Source: CAWDVK01 sp963805715
GTDB lineage: Bacteria; Actinomycetota; Actinomycetes; Streptosporangiales; Streptosporangiaceae
Assembly (NCBI GenBank): GCA_963805715.1
Contig: CAWDVK010000013.1
Location: forward strand, 186,001-250,000
Direction: 5' to 3'
Length of the DNA: 64,000 bases
Each line of letters begins with the position of its first letter. Position 1 is the stretch's first letter. Made by a program: the position numbers and the translations under genes. The notes below the pieces were generated by a model. It was given only the letters and a program-made list of their open reading frames with translations. It ran no database searches and had not been told where the DNA came from. Positions 16,900 to 25,385 of this stretch are shown here, piece by piece.

Positions 16900-17866
16900 G
16901 TGCTGCCGTCATGGGTGGAACCTGAGCTGGCCACGCTGACCAGCGCCCGGTTCTGGAGCCGGGACTGGATGTACGAGCGGAAGCTCGACGGCGAGCGGTG
17001 CCTGGCTTTCGTCGAGGGCGCCACTGTCCGGTTGCTGACCAGGAACAAGAAGCCGGTCACCAGCACCTATCCGGAAGCTCGCGGATGCGCTCAGGGACAT
17101 GCACGCGGACAGCTTCATCGCCGACGGTGAGGTAGTCGCCTTCGACCGGGGCAGGACGAGCTTCGCGCGGCTGCAGCAGCGGATGCAGGTCCTGGAGCCG
17201 TCAGCGGAGCTGATCGGACAGGTGCCCGTCTCTTACTACCTGTTCGACCTGCTGCACGCTGAGGGAGAGGACCTGCGCGGCCTGCCGCTGCGGGCGCGCA
17301 AGCGGTCGATGCGGCAGATGCTGCGGCCCGTCGGCCCGCTGCGGCTGACGCCCTACCGGACCGGCGCCAGCGAGGACTACCTGGACCAGGCCTGCCGCTG
17401 GGGCTGGGAGGGACTGATCGCCAAGCGCGCCGACGCGCCGTATCGTTCCGGCCGGAGCCGGGACTGGCTCAAGTTCAAGTGCGTGAACTCGCAGGAGGTC
17501 GTGATCGGCGGTTACACCGACCCGCGCGGCGGCCGGGAGGGCTTCGGCGCGCTGCTGATCGGCTATTACGACGCCAGCGGCCGCCTGGTGTACGCCGGCA
17601 AGGTCGGGACCGGCTTCAGCGAGGTGACTCTGCGCCGCCTGCACGACCAGCTGCGCCGCCTGGAGCGCCGGCAGCCGCCATTCGACCGCGGCGAGCTGCC
17701 GCGATCCGGCGTGCACTGGGTCGACCCGAAGCTGGTGGCCCAGGTCGGCTTCACGGAGTGGACCACCGCCGGGCAGCTGCGCCACCCCCGGTTCCTGGGC
17801 CTGCGCGATGACAAGGCGCCACGCGACGTAGTCAGGGAGAAGCCGACCCCCGCGCGGGCCAGCTGA
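16900..17866 (+). CDS. ATP-dependent DNA ligase (LigD ligase-domain type), frameshifted
   Basis: The GTG start follows GGAGG. The first part contains the nucleotidyl-lysine motif YERKLDGERC (KxDG). Near 17075 an extra base (GAAG where GAG would read through) breaks the frame. Removing it restores TYPELADALRDMHADSFIADGEVVAF. The rest carries FDLLHAEGEDLRG, the motif GWEGLIAKRADAPYRSGR, KFKCVNSQEVVIGGY (motif V) and an OB domain ending with the family's WTTAGQLRHPRFLGLRDDK. Full length would be about 321 aa. The enzyme seals nicks in end joining with LigD-type polymerase (gene at 7197). Either a read error or a recent mutation. Confidence 0.85.
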
Positions 17867-17890
17867 GCGCGTCCAGGCCGTCGGCCCGTA

Positions 17891-17965
17891 CCGGCCCACG
17901 CCGCCCCGGGCCACGCCGGCCCGGGCCACGCCGACCCGGGCCACGCCGACCCGGGCCACGCCGGG
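17891..17965. repeat. Five tandem 15-bp repeats between convergent genes
   Basis: Unit ccgggccacgccgac with small variations at 17891, 17906, 17921, 17936 and 17951. It fills nearly all of the 101-bp gap between the ligase and nadE stops, two bases short of the nadE stop. The position suggests a bidirectional transcription barrier, but no U-tract is present. Confidence 0.9.
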
Positions 17966-17967
17966 CT

Positions 17968-19794
17968 CTAGCCGGGCCGGCCGGACGGGCGCAGCGTCTC
18001 CCGCCAGGCGTTCGTGATCGGCAGCCGCCGATCACGGCCGAAGTTCTTCACGGTGATCTTCGGCCCGGGCGGGTACTGCCGGCGCTTGTACTCGGCCCGG
18101 TCGACCAGGCGGATCACCCGCGCCACGAGTTCCGGGTCGTGCCCGGCGGCGATCAGCGCCTCTGCGCCCTTGTCCTGCTCGACGTAGTCGTCGAGCAGCC
18201 GGTCGAGCACCTGGTAGTCGGGCAGCGAGTCGGTGTCGACCTGGCCGGGGGCCAGCTCCGCGCTCGGCGGCTTGGTGATCGAGTTCTCCGGGATCGGCGG
18301 CACCTCGCCGCGGCCGGCTGCCTCCTGGTTGCGCCACCGGGCGAGCTCCCAGACCAGCGTCTTCAGCACGTCCTTGATCGGCGCGAAGCCGCCGGCCGAG
18401 TCCCCGTACAGCGTCGAGTAGCCGACGGCCAGCTCGCTCTTGTTCCCGGTGGTGAGCACCAGGTGGTTCTCCTCGTTGGACAGTGACATCAGGATCATGC
18501 CGCGGATCCGGGCCTGCAGGTTCTCCGCGGCCAGCCCGTGCAGGTCGAGCTCGGCCTCGAAGGCGTCCACCATGGGGCCGATGGGCACCGTCCTGGCCGG
18601 CAGGCCCTGGCGCTTGGCCAGGTCCTCGGCGTCGCTGATCGAGTGATCGGAGGAGTAGCGGCTCGGCATCAGCACCACGTTCACCTGGTCGGGCCCGATC
18701 GCGTCGGCCGCGATGGTGGCGGTGAGCGCTGAGTCGATGCCGCCGGACAGGCCCAGGATCACCGAGCCGAACCCGTTCTTCCGCACGTAGTCACGGAGCC
18801 CGGTGACGAGCGCCTGGTAGACCTCGGCCAGGTCGGGCAGGCGCGGCCACAGCGTGCCCTGCGCGCCTGCCGCGGCCTGGCTGACCGCCCCGGCCGGGCC
18901 GGCGGCCGGGGCGGCCAGCTCGATTCGCTCGATCGTCATGATCGAGCCGTCGGCGGCGTCCGCCGACTCCCGGCCAGGGCCATGGTCCTGGCGGGCGGCG
19001 GTCAGGTCCAGGTCGGCGAGGACGAGGGCTTCCTCGAACTGAGGGCCGCGAGCCAGCAGCAGCCCGGCCGCGTCCACGATGATCGAGTCGCCGTCGAAGA
19101 CCAGCTCATCCTGGCCGCCGATCATGTTGGCGTACGCCAGCGCGGCGCCCGCCTCACGGGCGCGCCGCTGGCACAGCTCCAGCCGGGTGTCGTCCTTGCC
19201 GCACTCGTAGGGCGAGGCGTTCGGCACGACCAGCAGCCCGGCGCCGGCGATGTGGCACACGGCGACCGGGCCGCCGTCCTGCCAGAGGTCCTCGCAGATG
19301 GCGATCGCCACGTCGACCGGCTCGCCGTCGCCGCCCGGCAGCCGGAACACCGGCAGCGTGTTCCCCGGCACGAAGTACCGGTACTCGTCAAAGACCCCGT
19401 AATTCGGCAGGTGATGCTTCGCCGAGGTGATCGCGACCCGGCCGCCGTGCAGCAGTGCCGCCGCGTCGAGCGGCGCGCCGGCGGGCAGGCCGAGCCGCGG
19501 CGCCAGGCCGCTGCGGCGGTCCAGATAGCCGACCACGACAGCCATCTGCCCCAGCCCCTCGGCTGCCAGCCGTGCGGCAACCTCGTGCAGCGCGGAGATC
19601 GAGGCCGCCACGAACGAGGACCGCAGCGCGAGATCCTCCACCGGATAGCCGGTCAGCATCATCTCCGGGAATACCACGACCCGGGCGCCCGCAGCGGCCG
19701 CCTGCCGGGTCCAGGAGACAACCAGGTCACCATTACCTGCCAGGTCCCCGACGGTCGCGTTGACCTGGGCGAGCGCGATACGCAACTGTGGCAC
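17968..19794 (-). CDS. nadE: Glutamine-dependent NAD+ synthetase
   Basis: 608 aa, normal for the two-domain form. The N-terminal nitrilase-type glutaminase shows the triad Glu44 (FPEMMLTGYP), Lys126 (SAKHHLPNYGVFDE) and Cys167 (AIAICEDLW). The C-terminal synthetase has the P-loop LGLSGGIDSALTATIAADA and later GNKSELAVGYSTLYGD. It converts deamido-NAD+ to NAD+ with ammonia channelled from glutamine, the last step of NAD synthesis. GTG 19794 is preceded six bases upstream by TAGGCT, so the mRNA is probably leaderless. Its location next to glnA2 matches other actinobacteria. Confidence 0.97.
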   Translation of the reverse strand: MPQLRIALAQVNATVGDLAGNGDLVVSWTRQAAAAGARVVVFPEMMLTGYPVEDLALRSSFVAASISALHEVAARLAAEGLGQMAVVVGYLDRRSGLAPRLGLPAGAPLDAAALLHGGRVAITSAKHHLPNYGVFDEYRYFVPGNTLPVFRLPGGDGEPVDVAIAICEDLWQDGGPVAVCHIAGAGLLVVPNASPYECGKDDTRLELCQRRAREAGAALAYANMIGGQDELVFDGDSIIVDAAGLLLARGPQFEEALVLADLDLTAARQDHGPGRESADAADGSIMTIERIELAAPAAGPAGAVSQAAAGAQGTLWPRLPDLAEVYQALVTGLRDYVRKNGFGSVILGLSGGIDSALTATIAADAIGPDQVNVVLMPSRYSSDHSISDAEDLAKRQGLPARTVPIGPMVDAFEAELDLHGLAAENLQARIRGMILMSLSNEENHLVLTTGNKSELAVGYSTLYGDSAGGFAPIKDVLKTLVWELARWRNQEAAGRGEVPPIPENSITKPPSAELAPGQVDTDSLPDYQVLDRLLDDYVEQDKGAEALIAAGHDPELVARVIRLVDRAEYKRRQYPPGPKITVKNFGRDRRLPITNAWRETLRPSGRPG

Positions 19795-19800
19795 AACGCA

Positions 19801-19806
19801 AGCCTA
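19801..19806 (-). promoter_or_regulatory. Putative -10 element of nadE (leaderless)
   Basis: TAGGCT on the minus strand, six bases before the GTG start; no ribosome site between them. Confidence 0.5.
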
Positions 19807-19848
19807 TGCGCCGTGCGCGCAGGCGGACCTGACGGCTCCGGGCGGCGC

Positions 19849-19990
19849 TCAGGCAGCCGGCGACCGCACGCCGCGGCTGACCGCCACCCCGAACGCCGCC
19901 TGGCTGGCCGGCGCTGGCTCGGTGAAGTCCTCGAGGCTGGTGCCCTTGGGCTCGGGCAGCATGGTGAGCGTGACCACCAGGCCGAGGACG
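19849..19990 (-). pseudogene. C-terminal remnant of an MFS transporter
   Basis: The minus strand reads AVLGLVVTLTMLPEPKGTSL, then EDFTEPAPASQAAFG, ending at TGA 19849. The end of a membrane helix followed by LPEPKGTSLE is the hallmark of the last helix and tail of major-facilitator (sugar-porter-like) transporters. Everything upstream of the last helix is gone and replaced by a CHAD remnant in the opposite orientation. Confidence 0.6.
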
Positions 19991-20231
19991 GCATTTCGGC
20001 CGGCAGATGAAGAAGCTGCAGTCGGTGCTCGGCGACCACCAGGATGCCGCTGTCGCCCGCGGCCTGGACCGGGAGCTGGGCGTGAGTTCCTTCCTGGCCG
20101 GGGAGAACGCCTTCACCTTCGGCCTGCCGCATGAGCGCGATGCCGCGGAGGTGCTGTGGCGGCAGGAGCAGGCACGGCATGCCTGGCGGCGGTCCTCGCG
20201 CCCGAAGTACCGGCAATGGCTGCGGCACTGA
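19986..20231 (+). pseudogene. C-terminal remnant of a CHAD-domain protein
   Basis: The frame reads HFGRQMKKLQSVLGDHQDAA, then FTFGLPHERDAAEVLWRQEQ and ARHAWRRSSRPKYRQWL. The K-x-L-Q-x-V-L-G-x-H-Q-D motif and basic helices are diagnostic of the CHAD (polyphosphate-binding helical) domain end. The N-terminal CHAD repeat, and any CYTH partner, is missing. ATG 20007 could start a 74-aa fragment, but there is no ribosome site. Confidence 0.7.
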
Positions 20232-20384
20232 GCCGGCCCGGCTCCGGCCACGGTACGGGGGAGCGGCCCGGCCCGCTTCCCTGGCCATGGCTGCGGCACT
20301 CATCCGGCCGGCACCCGGCGGAGCGGCTCGTTCCGCCGCCCCGGCCGCGGCCTGGCTGGCCGGCCTGGCGCCGCCGCCGGGCTC

Positions 20385-20400
20385 GTAACCTGCCCGAAAC
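20385..20400 (+). promoter_or_regulatory. GlnR half box upstream of glnA2
   Basis: GTAAC-ctgccc-GAAAC matches one half of the actinobacterial GlnR consensus gTnAC-n6-GaAAC. It lies 23 bases before the glnA2 start on the same strand. The second half is not conserved. Confidence 0.5.
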
Positions 20401-20422
20401 ATACGCCGGGCAGACTGTCGCC

Positions 20423-21784
20423 GTGAACAGGCAGGAAGAGTTCGTGCTCCGGACCCTTGAGGAGCGGGACATCCGTTTTGTGCGTTTGTGGTTTACCGAT
20501 GTCCTCGGCTACCTCAAGTCAGTGTCGGTCGCGCCCGCCGAGCTGGAGGGCGCTTTCGCCGAGGGGATCGGGTTTGACGGCTCAGCCGTCGAGGGCTTCT
20601 CCCGGGTCTACGAGGCGGACATGATCGCCATGCCCGACCCGTCGACCTTCCAGCTGATGCCGAGCGGCGGCGTCTCGGCCGGCACCGGCCGGATGTTCTG
20701 CGACATCCTGATGCCGGACGGCACCCCGTCGTTCGCGGACCCGCGGCACGTGCTCAAGCGCGCGCTGAACAAGGCGGCCCGGCTGGGGTTCACCTTCTAC
20801 ACCCATCCGGAAATTGAGTTCTTCCTGCTCATGGACAAGCCGGAGCCCGGTGTCAAGCCCCGCCCGATCGACACCGGCGGCTACTTCGACCACACCCCGC
20901 ACAGCATCGCCCATGACTTCCGGCGCAACGCGATCAGCATGCTCGAGGCGCTGGGCATCTCGGTGGAGTTCAGCCATCACGAGGGCGCGCCCGGCCAGCA
21001 GGAGATCGACCTGCGCTACGCCGACGCGCTGACCACGGCGGACAACATCATGACGTTCCGGCTGGCGATGAAGGAAGTGGCGCTGCAGGAGGGGGTCTAC
21101 GCCTCGTTCATGCCGAAGCCCTTCTCCGAGTACCCGGGCTCCGGCATGCACACCCATATGTCGCTGTTCGAGGGCGACCGCAACGTGTTCCACGACCCGG
21201 CCGGCCAGTTCCAGCTATCCAAGATCGGCGGCGCGTTCATCGCCGGGCTGCTCCGGCATGCCGCCGAGATCACCGCGGTTTGTAACCAGTGGGTCAATTC
21301 TTATAAGCGGCTCTGGGGCGGTACAGAACGGATAGCCGGAGCCGGCGGTGAGGCGCCGGCTTACGTCTGCTGGGGGCACAACAACCGTTCCGCCCTCATC
21401 CGGGTCCCGATGTATAAGCCGCAGAAGGGCAACGCGACGCGGATCGAGTTCCGGTCCATCGATCCGGCCTGCAACCCGTACCTGGCCTTCGCCGTGATCC
21501 TGGCCGCCGGGCTGAAGGGCATCGAGGAGGACTACGAGCTTCCGCCCGGCGCCGAGGACGACGTCTGGGCGCTGACGTCGGCCGAGCGGCGCGCGCTCGG
21601 CATCGACCCGCTGCCGCAGAACCTGTCCGAGGCGATCAACGTCATGCAGGGCAGCGAGCTGGTCGCCGAGACGCTGGGTGAGAACGTCTTCGACTTCTTC
21701 CTGCGCAACAAGCGGGAGGAATGGCAGGAGTTCCGCCGCCAGGTCACCGAGTTCGAGCTCGACCGTTACCTGCCCGTTCTCTGA
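20423..21784 (+). CDS. glnA2: Glutamine synthetase-like enzyme, GlnA2 type
   Basis: 453 aa type I glutamine synthetase fold: FDGSAVEGFSRVYEADMIAM, HPEIEFFLLM, HHEGAPGQQEIDLRYADAL (metal ligands), PGSGMHTHMSLFEG (ATP/ammonium side) and RIEFRSIDPACNPYLAFAV. The length and GlnE neighbourhood match glnA2 (SCO2241/Rv2222c type). In Streptomyces, GlnA2 is reported to glutamylate polyamines rather than make glutamine. The region equivalent to GlnA1's adenylylation loop reads LKGIEEDYELPPGAEDDVWA and lacks the Tyr-containing DLYELP segment, so GlnE should not modify it. GTG 20423 has no good ribosome site. A GlnR half box lies upstream. Confidence 0.9.
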   Translation: MNRQEEFVLRTLEERDIRFVRLWFTDVLGYLKSVSVAPAELEGAFAEGIGFDGSAVEGFSRVYEADMIAMPDPSTFQLMPSGGVSAGTGRMFCDILMPDGTPSFADPRHVLKRALNKAARLGFTFYTHPEIEFFLLMDKPEPGVKPRPIDTGGYFDHTPHSIAHDFRRNAISMLEALGISVEFSHHEGAPGQQEIDLRYADALTTADNIMTFRLAMKEVALQEGVYASFMPKPFSEYPGSGMHTHMSLFEGDRNVFHDPAGQFQLSKIGGAFIAGLLRHAAEITAVCNQWVNSYKRLWGGTERIAGAGGEAPAYVCWGHNNRSALIRVPMYKPQKGNATRIEFRSIDPACNPYLAFAVILAAGLKGIEEDYELPPGAEDDVWALTSAERRALGIDPLPQNLSEAINVMQGSELVAETLGENVFDFFLRNKREEWQEFRRQVTEFELDRYLPVL

Positions 21785-22010
21785 TGCTTGCGGCCAGACC
21801 TGGCCGCGCCCGGCTCGCTTAGCAGGTACTTTGACGAGATCCGGGTAAGGCATGCGGGCTGACGCCGTCGCGACGGCTCGCAAGCGCACTGTCACGGGTG
21901 GTCACCGCCTGCCGCCGTGCTCTCGCCAGCCTGCGGCCGGGCAGCAATGCCCCGGCCTCGCGCTGCGCCAGCACCGGTGACCGGAGACACCGGGCGACGA
22001 AAGGAGCGGT

Positions 22011-23315
22011 ATGACGCGCCACTGCCCTGAGTGCGGTGCGCTTGTTCCGCTGGATTCAGCGCCGTTCTGCCTGAGCTGCGGGCGGGGCCTTCCGTCCGAG
22101 CAGGCCACCGGGACCACTGCGTCGGCCGACCCGGAGCGGACCGTGAGCCTGCCGACCCCGCCGGACACCGAGCGGACCGTCAGGCTGACGGCGCCGCCCG
22201 ATTTGCGGCAAGCCAACCCGCAGGGAGCGGACCCGCAGGGAGCGGACCCGCAGGGAGCGGACCCGCAGCGAACAATGAAGCTGATGCTTCCTGGCGGCAG
22301 GGAGGGGGCGGCCGGTGGCCGTTATGCGCCGCCGGAGACCGGCCAGCAGGACCGTTACGCGCCGCCGGAGACTGGCCAGCAGGACCGTTACGCGCCGCCG
22401 GAGACTGGCCAGCAGGACCGCTACTCCGGACCCGAGACCGGCCAGCAGGACCGCTACTCCGGACCCGAGACCGGCCAGCAGGACCGCTACTCCGGACCCG
22501 AGACCGGCCAGCAGGACCGCTACTCGGGACCCGAGACCGGCCAGCAGGAGCGTTACGCGCCAGCGGATGACGCGACCAGCAGCCCGCTGGAGGAGATTTT
22601 TGCCCGCAGCTCGGCCGGCCGGGGAGGCGGCCGTCCGGGCAGTGCTGCCCGGCGGCCACCTCAGCAGCCTCAGCCTGCCCAGCCCGCCCAGCCGCCGGAC
22701 AGCGGCCGCCTCGGCTTCGGAGCGATAGCCGGACTGGTGCTGATGGCCTTCCTGCTCGTCGTGGGCATCGGGATCTTCGTGGTCCGGAGCAGCGATCTGG
22801 GCGGTGCGGCCAGCCGGGTGTCGGCCACGGCCGGCCGGTCACCCCGAGCGGTCCGCACCGCGACACCGCGCGCCGAGCTGGCGCAGATGGGCGCGGTCAT
22901 CGACCTGAGTGCCGGGGCGCGCAACACCGTCGTCAGCGCGACCGACGAGGTCACGGGCTGCAGTGCGGCCCCGCCCGCGGCCATCATCCGGATCCGGGAG
23001 GCGGTCAGCCGGCGCCGCAGCGCGGTCGACCGGCTCGCCGCGCTGGACGTGTCAGCCATCCCGTCAGGCGAGCTCATGCGGGACTATCTCCGCCGGGCGC
23101 TGCGGCTCTCCATCCTGGCGGACGACGAATTCATCGGCTGGATGCAAGACCTGGGGCAGGGGGGGCAGTGCCCGGTCAGCACCAGCGATAGCTCCTACCT
23201 GGCCGGCGTGCGGGCCTCGGACGAGGCGACCGTGGTCAAGCAGAAATTCGTGGCGCTCTGGAACCCGCTGGCCGCCCGCCTGGGACAGCCGACGTTCGGC
23301 CCGACCCAGATCTGA
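22011..23315 (+). CDS. Zinc-ribbon membrane protein with tandem repeat linker
   Basis: 434 aa, with a GAAAGGAG ribosome site before ATG. Residues 5-24 form a zinc ribbon (CPECG...CLSCG). Two P-x-x-E/D-R-T-V motifs follow, then three GADPQ repeats, then seven copies of an 11-residue unit (RY-A/S-P/G-PETGQQD). One membrane helix (FGAIAGLVLMAFLLVVGIGI, ~244-263) precedes an extracellular helical domain of ~170 residues with paired Cys. The architecture resembles actinobacterial zinc-ribbon/TM regulators or cell-envelope proteins. No catalytic motif is seen. Function unknown. Confidence 0.75.
   Translation: MTRHCPECGALVPLDSAPFCLSCGRGLPSEQATGTTASADPERTVSLPTPPDTERTVRLTAPPDLRQANPQGADPQGADPQGADPQRTMKLMLPGGREGAAGGRYAPPETGQQDRYAPPETGQQDRYAPPETGQQDRYSGPETGQQDRYSGPETGQQDRYSGPETGQQDRYSGPETGQQERYAPADDATSSPLEEIFARSSAGRGGGRPGSAARRPPQQPQPAQPAQPPDSGRLGFGAIAGLVLMAFLLVVGIGIFVVRSSDLGGAASRVSATAGRSPRAVRTATPRAELAQMGAVIDLSAGARNTVVSATDEVTGCSAAPPAAIIRIREAVSRRRSAVDRLAALDVSAIPSGELMRDYLRRALRLSILADDEFIGWMQDLGQGGQCPVSTSDSSYLAGVRASDEATVVKQKFVALWNPLAARLGQPTFGPTQI
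22320..22550 (+). repeat. Seven in-frame 33-bp coding repeats
   Basis: Encodes RYAPPETGQQD three times, RYSGPETGQQD three times and RYSGPETGQQE once. The DNA identity within each group is nearly complete, indicating recent expansion in frame. The encoded stretch is hydrophilic and Gln-rich, probably a flexible linker. Confidence 0.95.
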
Positions 23316-23442
23316 GGCCGGCTCGCCTCCAGCGTGACGCCGGCCCGGGCGCCGGTCCGGAACCGGATGCCGTCAGCCCGCGTCTAACCGGCACCGGGCG
23401 CCCGAACGGATCGCCCGGCAGAAGCCGGCCGGGAGGCGCGCG

Positions 23443-24489
23443 ATGCGACCATCATGCTGGAGTGCCTGGCCGCGCACGCTGCTGGCCGTTGCCGCGATGA
23501 CGTGCATCACGATCGCTGGCTGCGGCAGCGTGGCCGGGTCAGCCAGCCGCGGCAGCCTGGCTGGCGCTACCCGCCCGGCGGCGGAATCCGGCTCGGCGAG
23601 TTCCCCGGCGCCGGGCACGACCCGCCCGGGTCAGCTGCCCGGCACTCCGCCGGCCGGCTCGCGCGCCGAGGCGCTCGCCCTGGCCAGGCGGGAGCTGGGG
23701 CAGCTGCGGCTGCCGCCCGGAGCCCGGCGCACCGCGGTAGCGCAGCTGCCCGGCCAGCTGCGCGACCCCGATCTGTATGCGGGCGGCCAGGACTCGGCGG
23801 ACCTGCACCTGCTGTTCGCCCTGCCGGAGTCGATGGCGGCCGCGGACGGCTTCCTGCTCGCGCACGCGCCCGCCGGCCTCCCGGTCTCCAGCCATGGCGA
23901 GGCAGGCAGCCGGCCTGGCGCGGACATGGAGAACGTGGGCTACTCGCCGCACTCGGTGCCGCCCGGCATCGACGCGGTCTACTTGCTGGCCAGCGTGGTG
24001 CCGGATGGCCGGGGCTCGCTGCTGCGCGCCGACGCCCAGGTGATCTGGTTCCCGCCGCGGTCAGTGGCCGAGTACGTGCGGGCGGCTCGCCTGCACGCGG
24101 TCACGATCACCGGTGCCAGCCTCAATCCGATTCCGCGCCAGGTCAGCCGGACTATCACCGCGCCGGCCGTGATAGCCGAGCTGGCCAGCCTGCTGAATGG
24201 CGAGCACGCGGCAGGTCAGCAGCTCGCCTCCTGCCCGCTTATCCAGGCCAGCTACGGCTTTGCCTTCCGCGCCGCCGCCGGGCTACCGCCAGTGCTGGTC
24301 GTCAGCACCTCCGGCTGCCTGCTCGACAGCGTCACGGCCGGCGGACGGGCGCAGCCCGCGCTGTGGGATCCGGGCAACGCGCTGCTTGCGGCCGGGAGCC
24401 GCCTGATCGGCGGCCAGCTGCGGCCGAACCCGCGGATCCCGCCATGCGGGATGCGGGAGATGATCTGCCTGCGGCCCGCCGCCGGCTGA
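23443..24489 (+). CDS. Predicted lipoprotein, unknown function
   Basis: 348 aa. The N terminus has basic residues, a hydrophobic core (TLLAVAAMTCITIAGC) and a lipobox ending at Cys27, so it should be lipidated outside the membrane. A Ser/Ala/Pro/Gly-rich linker (28-75) follows. The rest is an alpha/beta domain with four Cys near the C terminus (SCPLI, SGCLLD, PCGM, ICL) that may pair as disulfides. It follows the zinc-ribbon protein by 127 bp on the same strand. No domain is recognised. Confidence 0.75.
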   Translation: MRPSCWSAWPRTLLAVAAMTCITIAGCGSVAGSASRGSLAGATRPAAESGSASSPAPGTTRPGQLPGTPPAGSRAEALALARRELGQLRLPPGARRTAVAQLPGQLRDPDLYAGGQDSADLHLLFALPESMAAADGFLLAHAPAGLPVSSHGEAGSRPGADMENVGYSPHSVPPGIDAVYLLASVVPDGRGSLLRADAQVIWFPPRSVAEYVRAARLHAVTITGASLNPIPRQVSRTITAPAVIAELASLLNGEHAAGQQLASCPLIQASYGFAFRAAAGLPPVLVVSTSGCLLDSVTAGGRAQPALWDPGNALLAAGSRLIGGQLRPNPRIPPCGMREMICLRPAAG

Positions 24490-24490
24490 C

Positions 24491-25375
24491 TCAGGTGGCC
24501 GGGGCCAGGCGGCCGTACGAGGTGAGCGTGCGCAGCGCCTGGAGCGTGACGATTCCCCGCCATTCCAGCAGCGATGCCTCGCTCGGGGGCTGCCAGCTGA
24601 CCGGCCAGCCGCCATCGGCCTGCTGGCTCCGCTCGAGCTGATCGAGGTGAGCGCTGATCTGCTCGTCGGTGAACAGCCGGCGCCAGCGCGAGTCGGCGGC
24701 CGGCGCGAGCTGCAGCGGCGTCAGGCCGTAGCCGGGGGCGCCGGGGTCCAGGTGCAGGCCGGGGACCTTGGCCAGCTGACCGGCCAGATCCGCGGCGCAG
24801 GCGTTGGCCCGGTCGCGGTCCGGCACGTGCTCCAGGAAGACAAGCACCTCGGCGAGCGTGTGCACGAAGTCCGTCGCGCCGCCTGACTCGATCTTCTCCC
24901 AGCAGTACCGGGTGGCCTGCTCCCGCCACGGATGCTCGACGCCGAGCTGGTAGAGCAGGCCCGCGAGCCCGGCGGTCGGATTGAGACCGGGCTGGTAGGT
25001 CCACTCGGTCCAGTGCTCGGCGCGGGGAAAGGACTCGATGACCGGGAAGGCCAGCGGAACGCCGCCGCCCGCTCCGGCCTCGGCGGCTGCGGCGGCGAGG
25101 AAGTCGCAGGCCCGCAGGACCATCTTGCGATCGGTGGCGCCGACCGTGGCCAGCGCCTGGAAGGCGGCCTCGACGTCAACCGGCAGACTGGCCGGGCAGC
25201 GCTTGTCCGGCTCGAGCGCGTGGCCGAAGCCGCCGTCGTCGTTCTGGTAGCCGCGCAGCGCGTCGATGACCCGGGACAGCGACTGGCCGAGGAAGCAGGC
25301 GGCGAACAGGCGGCGCTCGAGCAGCCGCGCCTGGCGGAGCAGGAAGAGATCCCCTGCGGCAAATGCGTTCTCCAT
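24491..25375 (-). CDS. Prenyltransferase/squalene-cyclase-like alpha-toroid protein
   Basis: 294 aa. Repeated QW-like motifs (YQNDDGGFGHALEPD and QQADGGWPVSWQPPS) and regular paired helices are those of the alpha/alpha-toroid fold shared by squalene-hopene cyclases, prenyltransferases and related proteins. There is no DXDD cyclase motif, and it is half the length of a cyclase, so an unknown non-cyclase role is likely. ATG 25375 is the first good start. It lies 10 bp downstream of the AraC regulator's stop, forming a two-gene operon. The stop is immediately adjacent to the lipoprotein's stop (convergent). Confidence 0.75.
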   Translation of the reverse strand: MENAFAAGDLFLLRQARLLERRLFAACFLGQSLSRVIDALRGYQNDDGGFGHALEPDKRCPASLPVDVEAAFQALATVGATDRKMVLRACDFLAAAAAEAGAGGGVPLAFPVIESFPRAEHWTEWTYQPGLNPTAGLAGLLYQLGVEHPWREQATRYCWEKIESGGATDFVHTLAEVLVFLEHVPDRDRANACAADLAGQLAKVPGLHLDPGAPGYGLTPLQLAPAADSRWRRLFTDEQISAHLDQLERSQQADGGWPVSWQPPSEASLLEWRGIVTLQALRTLTSYGRLAPAT

Positions 25376-25385
25376 GAGCCCCACG

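Noticed and set aside
23454..24641. A 395-codon plus frame overlapping the lipoprotein
   Set aside because: Shifted by one frame from the lipoprotein. It is Arg/Ala/Gly-rich and has no signal or domain, while the 23443 frame has a proper lipobox.
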